A stretch of DNA of 46,427 nucleotides from CAYQQU01 sp964419545 (lineage in GTDB: Bacteria; Bacteroidota; Bacteroidia; Chitinophagales; Saprospiraceae): NCBI GenBank assembly GCA_964419545.1, contig CAYQQU010000047.1, forward strand, positions 1-46,427. Reading direction: 5' to 3'. Position numbers and translations under genes: made by a program. The notes beneath the pieces are model-generated. The model worked only from the letters and a program-made list of their open reading frames with translations, did not search any database and was not told where the DNA came from. Below, in pieces: positions 42,120 through 46,427 of the stretch (position 1 is the first letter of the stretch; every line of letters starts with the position of its first letter).

Positions 42120-42919
42120 AGTCGCTCTAGAAATTCCGCAATTTTTTGATTGTAAATATCGTAAATAATGAGGTCGTTATGTCGTCCTTTCTCGATGGTC
42201 ACAAATTCGTCCCGGGGTTTGAGTTCCTGACTGAGCTCCCCGGCGCAGCGCAGGGGCACCACCAGGTCATTCGTCCCCTGTAAGATCAGGACCGGGCACC
42301 GGGTGTTCCGCAGGTGTTTGCGATTGTTGAAGCGGTATTTGAACCAAAAAACCGGCGGCAGAAAGGGATAATACGTAAAGAAAAGCTTAACCATACTGGC
42401 GAAGGGGGTTTCCAGAATGAGCAGCCGCGGCCGCCGGCGCCCCGCCAGAAAAGAAGCGAAAGCCGAACCCAGCGAACGACCGAAAAGCACGATCCGTGCT
42501 TCGCCGTACTGCGCTTCCAAAAAACGATAAACGCTGAGTGCATCTTCGTAGAGCAGCTCTTGTGAACGGCGGCCGCGGCTTTTGCCATAGCCCCGGTAGT
42601 CGTATACGAAAAAATCATAATTGAACCGAAAGAAAAAATGATACAAATGGCCCCATCGCGCGACGCTCCCCGAATTGCCGTGGCAGTACATTACGACGCC
42701 GCGCGCACCGGAGCGCCGAAACCACAAGCCGTGGATCCGGCCGTGCGCCACGTCCGGCACCCATATTTCTTCGCAGGCATGCGCGAAAGCGAACCGGTAG
42801 TCTTCGGACAATCGCTGCGGGCGGAAGATGAAATAATCCTGCAGCAGGGCGGTAAACAAATTGCCGAGCCCCCAGAGCAACACCACAAACAATAAAATGT
42901 ACCAGACCATCATTCCCAT
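42116..42919 (-). CDS. Membrane-anchored alpha/beta hydrolase (BEM46-like)
   Basis: The 267-residue product starts with one hydrophobic helix (VWYILLFVVLLWGLGNLF) and continues as an alpha/beta hydrolase: oxyanion motif YCHGNSGSVARWG, nucleophile elbow GRSLGS (Ser about 150), an Asp in GTNDLVVPL and a His in KGRHNDL. This triad and single N-terminal anchor match the BEM46/ABHD13 type. Substrate unknown; an esterase or thioesterase role is likely. It overlaps trmB by four bases. Two ATGs lie close together at the start (42919 and 42913). Confidence 0.87.
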   Translation of the reverse strand: MGMMVWYILLFVVLLWGLGNLFTALLQDYFIFRPQRLSEDYRFAFAHACEEIWVPDVAHGRIHGLWFRRSGARGVVMYCHGNSGSVARWGHLYHFFFRFNYDFFVYDYRGYGKSRGRRSQELLYEDALSVYRFLEAQYGEARIVLFGRSLGSAFASFLAGRRRPRLLILETPFASMVKLFFTYYPFLPPVFWFKYRFNNRKHLRNTRCPVLILQGTNDLVVPLRCAGELSQELKPRDEFVTIEKGRHNDLIIYDIYNQKIAEFLERL

Positions 42920-43120
42920 TTCCGAAAACCTTCCTGCAAAAGTGCAAAGAAATTTGCGATCGCCGGGGCCCGCACCCCCGTCCGGCGCAGTAGCAAAAGC
43001 AAAAAGTATTGCCTATTTTTATGTAGTATCGTTTTGCGGCAACCCCGAAAACCAAGCTTGAACCACCGGTTCCGTTCTTTCATTTTAAGTTAGTATTCCT
43101 TGGCCTTCAAAAGTAAAGCT

Positions 43121-44539
43121 ATGAAAATCGCGCCGCTAATTATTTTTCTGCTCTTCCTGCCACTCTTGGCTACGCCACAGAAAATCACGGTCTCCGAAGA
43201 CCTCACCCTACGCAACGACGTATCGTACGAATTGCTCGGCGAACTGGGTGGGCGCCTTCTGATATTCCGCGACCAAACGAATGAATTCGTGGTGCAGGCC
43301 TTTGACCAAAACCTGCGCAAAGTCTGGAAAAAAGACATCGAACTCGACAAAAGGCAGCCCAATGTGATGGCCGTTACTTTCGGCGACGATTATTTCGCCC
43401 TGGTCTATCGTTTTCGCCGGGGAGGCAACCACTACCTCAAAGCCCACAAGTACGACCCGGCCGCCAACCTGGTCGACTCCGTTACCATAAAAGACTACGG
43501 CTTCCAGTTTTATACGCCCAACTACCAGACGGTCGTTTCCGAAGACCGGAGTAAAGTGATGGTGTATTACGTCGAAAAGCAATCCATTTTCCACGCCCTG
43601 GTCTTCGACCTCACTACCATGTCTCTGCTCTGGGAAAAGACCTTTTCGTTAGACGATTTCAATTACTGGGAAAATTTCCAGCAGATGGTGCTCGGCGATG
43701 ACGGAGGGATGAACCTCATCCTCAGCAAGAATAATTTCTCCACCCGCAAGGACGTCCATTACTACGAGATCCACAGCTACTACGGAACCGGCGAAGTTAC
43801 CGGGTACAATCTGCCGCTGAAGGGCTTTCTGACTTATGATGTGCTGTTCACCTGGGACAACCTCAACCAAAACCTGGTGGCCGGCGGCTTTTACGCCGAA
43901 AAGAACAACGGTCGGGCCAGCGGCTACTTTTACCTCAGCATGCCCCGCGCCGCGCCCGACGATCACTTGCTGCAGTTCCATCCTTTCGAGGATGAATTCG
44001 TGTCCGTGCTCGAGGGCAAAGAAGTCAATAACAACAAAGGCATTTCGGAATTGCAGGTTCAGGAACTGGTGCTGCGGCGTGACGGCGGCCTGCTGATGGT
44101 CACCGAACGCTTGCGCCAAACCGAGCGCCAACTGGCCGGCAACCGCATCTCCTATAACGTGCGCGTGGGCATGATCACTGATTTTTACTACGACGAGATT
44201 TGCCTGTTTTCCCTGCACCCCACCGGAGAGGCCCACTGGCAGAATATCCTCCACAAGAAACAATACAGCCAGGACGACGGTGCGGTCTATTCTTCTTATT
44301 TTCTGTTCAAATCGCCCGCCGCTCTGCGCTTTTTGTTCAACGACGAGATCCGCTACGAAAATACGGTCAGCGAATACGTCATCAATGGTTTGGGCAACTA
44401 CGACCGCAACAGCCTGCTGAGCACCGAAAACCTCAAACTGCGCCTGCGCTTCCGGGACGCCCTCCAAACCGGGGCCGATAAACTGATCGTGCCCAGCGAA
44501 CGCCGCAACCGCCTGCGCCTGGTGCGGATGGAGTACTGA
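43121..44539 (+). CDS. Secreted protein of unknown function
   Basis: From ATG 43121 the 472-residue product begins with a signal peptide (MKIAPLIIFLLFLPLLA, cleavage near TPQ). The mature part alternates hydrophobic and charged residues in a beta-rich pattern with repeated aromatic-Asp turns (FRDQTNEFVVQAFDQNLRK, RVGMITDFYYDEICLFSLHP), suggestive of a beta-propeller or sandwich, but I do not recognise the family. There is no sorting domain or lipobox. The upstream ATG at 43100 adds only seven residues. Convergent or parallel partners: none obvious. Confidence 0.7.
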   Translation: MKIAPLIIFLLFLPLLATPQKITVSEDLTLRNDVSYELLGELGGRLLIFRDQTNEFVVQAFDQNLRKVWKKDIELDKRQPNVMAVTFGDDYFALVYRFRRGGNHYLKAHKYDPAANLVDSVTIKDYGFQFYTPNYQTVVSEDRSKVMVYYVEKQSIFHALVFDLTTMSLLWEKTFSLDDFNYWENFQQMVLGDDGGMNLILSKNNFSTRKDVHYYEIHSYYGTGEVTGYNLPLKGFLTYDVLFTWDNLNQNLVAGGFYAEKNNGRASGYFYLSMPRAAPDDHLLQFHPFEDEFVSVLEGKEVNNNKGISELQVQELVLRRDGGLLMVTERLRQTERQLAGNRISYNVRVGMITDFYYDEICLFSLHPTGEAHWQNILHKKQYSQDDGAVYSSYFLFKSPAALRFLFNDEIRYENTVSEYVINGLGNYDRNSLLSTENLKLRLRFRDALQTGADKLIVPSERRNRLRLVRMEY

Positions 44540-44744
44540 ATGAAATAGATGGCGCGCTAATGGGCTTCGCAAGAGATTTTTCCAGGAATAATACAGGCTA
44601 ATGTCGTCGACCGGATAAACCGGGGCCTTGCCGGTCGCCGGCTTGTCGTTGCCATGACATCACCGAGGCGTGAAAGGAATGTAATTTTCGGGCGTGAAAA
44701 GAATTTACCCGGACGTCCGGCGTTTTCCTTCAAAACAAAAACCA

Positions 44745-45458
44745 ATGCTCATGAACCGAATCCTGCTAGGTTTCCTGCTGTTGCTGTCTGTCCCGGCTGC
44801 TGCCATGGACTTCGAGGAATTTTTCCGCTCCGGCGACGCTTTTTTTAAAGCCCATGTCGAAAACGGCGCCATTGACTACGCCCAGGTCAAGGCGGCTCCG
44901 GAGAACCTGAACGCCCTGACCGATTTCATCAGTTCCGCTTCGCTTTCGGGACAATCCGCCGATGTCCAAAAAGCGTTCTACCTCAATGCTTACAACCTGT
45001 TGGTCGTCAAAGGCATAATCGCGGCCTATCCGGTAGGTTCGCCTATGGATATTTCCGGCTTTTTCGACAAAAAACAATACCTCGTCGCCGGGGAAAAAGT
45101 AACCCTCAACGATATTGAGAACGAGAAGATCCGGCCGGTCTACCAGGACGCCCGCATTCACTTTGCCCTGGTCTGCGCCGCCAAAGGATGCCCGAAAATC
45201 CCGGATTACGCCTTCACGCCCGAAAAGCTCGACGAACAACTCGACGCCCGCACGAAGAAAGCCCTGAACGATCCCTACTTCATCCGCCCCCAAAAGAAAG
45301 AGGTGCAGGTATCCGAGATCTTCAAATGGTATCGCGTCGACTTCGCCGATACGGATAAAGGGGTAATCGAATTCATCAATCAATACCGCCAAGAAAAACT
45401 AGATCCTCGCGCCAAGCTTGGGTATTATACTTACGACTGGAAGCTGAATGACGTATAA
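44745..45458 (+). CDS. DUF547 family secreted protein
   Basis: The 237-residue product (ATG 44745 or 44751) starts with a signal peptide ending VPAAAMDF. The DUF547 core is visible: VDY-like NGAIDYAQVKA, QKAFYLNAYNLLVVKGIIAA, TLNDIENEKIRPVYQDARIH, FALVCAAKGCPKIPDYAF (with its conserved Cys pair) and VSEIFKWYRVDF. The family fold resembles papain-like hydrolases, but activity is not established. A GTG at 44694 would put polar residues before the signal peptide and is unlikely. It lies 200 bases after the 479-codon gene; the gap shows nothing else. Confidence 0.88.
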   Translation: MLMNRILLGFLLLLSVPAAAMDFEEFFRSGDAFFKAHVENGAIDYAQVKAAPENLNALTDFISSASLSGQSADVQKAFYLNAYNLLVVKGIIAAYPVGSPMDISGFFDKKQYLVAGEKVTLNDIENEKIRPVYQDARIHFALVCAAKGCPKIPDYAFTPEKLDEQLDARTKKALNDPYFIRPQKKEVQVSEIFKWYRVDFADTDKGVIEFINQYRQEKLDPRAKLGYYTYDWKLNDV

Positions 45459-45516
45459 TTGCTTATCCCGTCTCATCCGCAATGCCATAGCCATTGCTTC
45501 ATCAAAAACATAAAAC

Positions 45517-46377
45517 GTGAGAACCACTTTAATCGCCCTTTTCCTCGCGCTGGCCGTCGCGGCCGGCGCCCAGGAAAACCTGCAGACGTATACTCCTTCC
45601 ATCCTTTTTGAACCCGGAGAATGAGAGTTCAAAACTTTCTTCAACCTCTACACCCAGACTCAGGCGTTTGATGCGAACGGCGGCAAGGTCGCCACCGGAA
45701 GGGGCCGGGAGACCTTCGCCACCTCGATCAATCAGTTTTTATACGGCTTCAGCGACCATTTCAATGCCGGGCTGGACGTTTGGGTAAAAGGGGTAGATCT
45801 GGAAAACGGGGAATTCACTTCCCGGACGGCCGTGACGGGCTTCGGTCCCAAGATCAAGATCGCCCCTTTTCGCAGCCTGCGCCGCCTCTCCATCCAGTCG
45901 ACGCTGCTCTTTCCCCTGGCCGATGACCTGGAAGGACGCAGCGACGACGCAGACAAGCCGTTCCTTTTTCTGGAGACGGACAAGACGCTCTGGCTGAGCC
46001 AAATCTTCTACGACCTGCCGCTGAACGAGAAAATGCAACTCTTCTTTCAGCAGGCTTTCTGGTATAACTTCGTCCGGGATTCATTTCGGGAAAACGATTT
46101 TCTGCAGACCCAAACCAGCGTTTTCTACAGCTATTTTCCCACTGATCGCTGGACCCTGTACGCCATGACGGAGTTTTTTCCCACCCATTATAACGACCAG
46201 GAACAAAGGGCGCAATTTGTCAACAATTACTTTGTCCAATCGGGAATAGGTACTAAATTTCAGCTCGTGCCCAACGCGATAGAGCTGGAATTCTTATACA
46301 CGAATTTCTGGCTCGGCAGCGAAGGCGCCGGCGCCGGTGAAACATTCAACCTCGGCCTGCGTCTCATTCGACAATGA
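45517..46377 (+). pseudogene. Outer-membrane beta-barrel gene interrupted by an in-frame TGA
   Basis: GTG at 45517 starts a signal peptide (RTTLIALFLALAVAAGAQ) followed by ENLQTYTPSILFEPGE, then TGA (45622-45624). The same frame continues without break: EFKTFFNLYTQTQAFDANGG through many amphipathic strands to FNLGLRLIRQ and TGA at 46375-46377. EWEFKTFFNLYTQT is the expected reading, so TGG (Trp) to TGA is a one-base change. The product would be an outer-membrane barrel or exported beta protein of 286 residues. It could be a real nonsense mutation, a rare polymorphism, or a sequencing error near the window edge. Confidence 0.72.
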
Positions 46378-46427
46378 AACGTACCTTTTTATGCCCTGGC
46401 AATCTCTGTGTTGGTGGGTGTTCCTCT
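46374..46427 (+). CDS. Start of an exported protein, frame uncertain, cut by the window edge
   Basis: ATG at 46374 overlaps the stop codon of the upstream gene (ATGA), a common operon junction. Its own frame gives MKRTFLCPGNLCVGGCSS, without a clear signal peptide. Removing one T from the ttttta run at 46386-46391 gives MKRTFYALAISVLVGVP, a textbook signal peptide. This suggests a frameshift mutation or a homopolymer sequencing error. The rest of the gene lies outside the window. Confidence 0.4.
   Translation, partial: MKRTFLCPGNLCVGGCSS

Noticed and set aside
45622..45624. Selenocysteine at the in-frame TGA
   Set aside because: A beta-barrel protein is not a known selenoprotein and no selenocysteine-insertion hairpin is visible after the codon; Trp is expected here.
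1..46427. CRISPR array or retron
   Set aside because: I saw no regularly spaced direct repeats with unique spacers and no reverse transcriptase motifs. The repeats present are isolated palindromes.

Overview
This window reads as a chromosomal segment of a Bacteroidota bacterium, most likely from the Saprospiria/Lewinella side of the phylum (inference). The grounds are -7 boxes of the TAnnTTTG type with a TTG about 19-21 bases upstream, very few Shine-Dalgarno sequences, many lipoproteins, paired OmpH/Skp genes, a kynurenine 3-monooxygenase and the tRNA-Met sequence. Two compositional halves meet at the tRNA-Met(CAU) gene (23904-23977, minus strand). The left half is AT-rich and full of broken genes and palindromic mobile elements. 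The right half is visibly GC-richer and dense with intact housekeeping and secreted-protein genes. The AT-rich half lies on the 3' side of the tRNA, as expected for an integrated island.

Left half. 1-3.6 kb: a truncated membrane-anchored protein, a frameshifted Fur/Zur-type regulator that still has a perfect operator, a TetR regulator and an SBBP-repeat protein. 3.6-4.6 kb: no gene, but an orphan promoter with two dyads, two palindromic elements and phased LytTR-like sites. 4.6-8.6 kb: a same-strand run of secreted proteins (M43 metalloprotease lipoprotein, lipoprotein, beta-barrel, small secreted protein) ending in a patatin-like lipase. 8.8-15.4 kb: a three-gene RND efflux operon whose outer-membrane component carries an N-terminal ABC-substrate-binding-like domain. 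15.7-19.6 kb: a TetR - diheme cytochrome c - [2Fe-2S] subunit - molybdopterin subunit operon (isoquinoline 1-oxidoreductase/aldehyde oxidase type). 20-21.6 kb: a K+ channel gene split from its ATG by a MITE, then a membrane-bound class III nucleotide cyclase. 21.6-23.9 kb: an element graveyard holding a broken Fic gene and a DUF6602-like remnant around a regular three-site operator array.

The most striking structure is a set of short palindromic elements with GAG-ended inverted repeats and 3-bp TNA target duplications, which by established IS knowledge resembles the IS1031 group of IS5. Two copies are identical over 162 bp. One replaces the end of the RND pump; the other disrupts fic in frame. 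Further copies or remnants sit exactly on the stop codons of the molybdopterin subunit and the cyclase. A separate 217-bp element with GTAAC ends and an 8-bp duplication (IS66-like) splits the K+ channel gene after its first codons.

Right half (24-46 kb): several conserved but uncharacterised genes (127 aa, 584 aa, a duplicated pair of 316 and 328 aa, 159 aa, 479 aa), a CoiA-like nuclease, a TPR/VWA protein, OmpA-like protein, kynurenine 3-monooxygenase, PAP2-like membrane protein, MscS channel, M48 lipoprotein protease, histidine ammonia-lyase, two OmpH/Skp chaperones with glutamate racemase, TrmB with an alpha/beta hydrolase, a DUF547 protein, and at the right edge a gene with an in-frame TGA followed by one whose signal peptide is out of frame. 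A second family of short palindromes (AACCCGGATTATTCATGG) lies at or on the 3' ends of several right-half genes.
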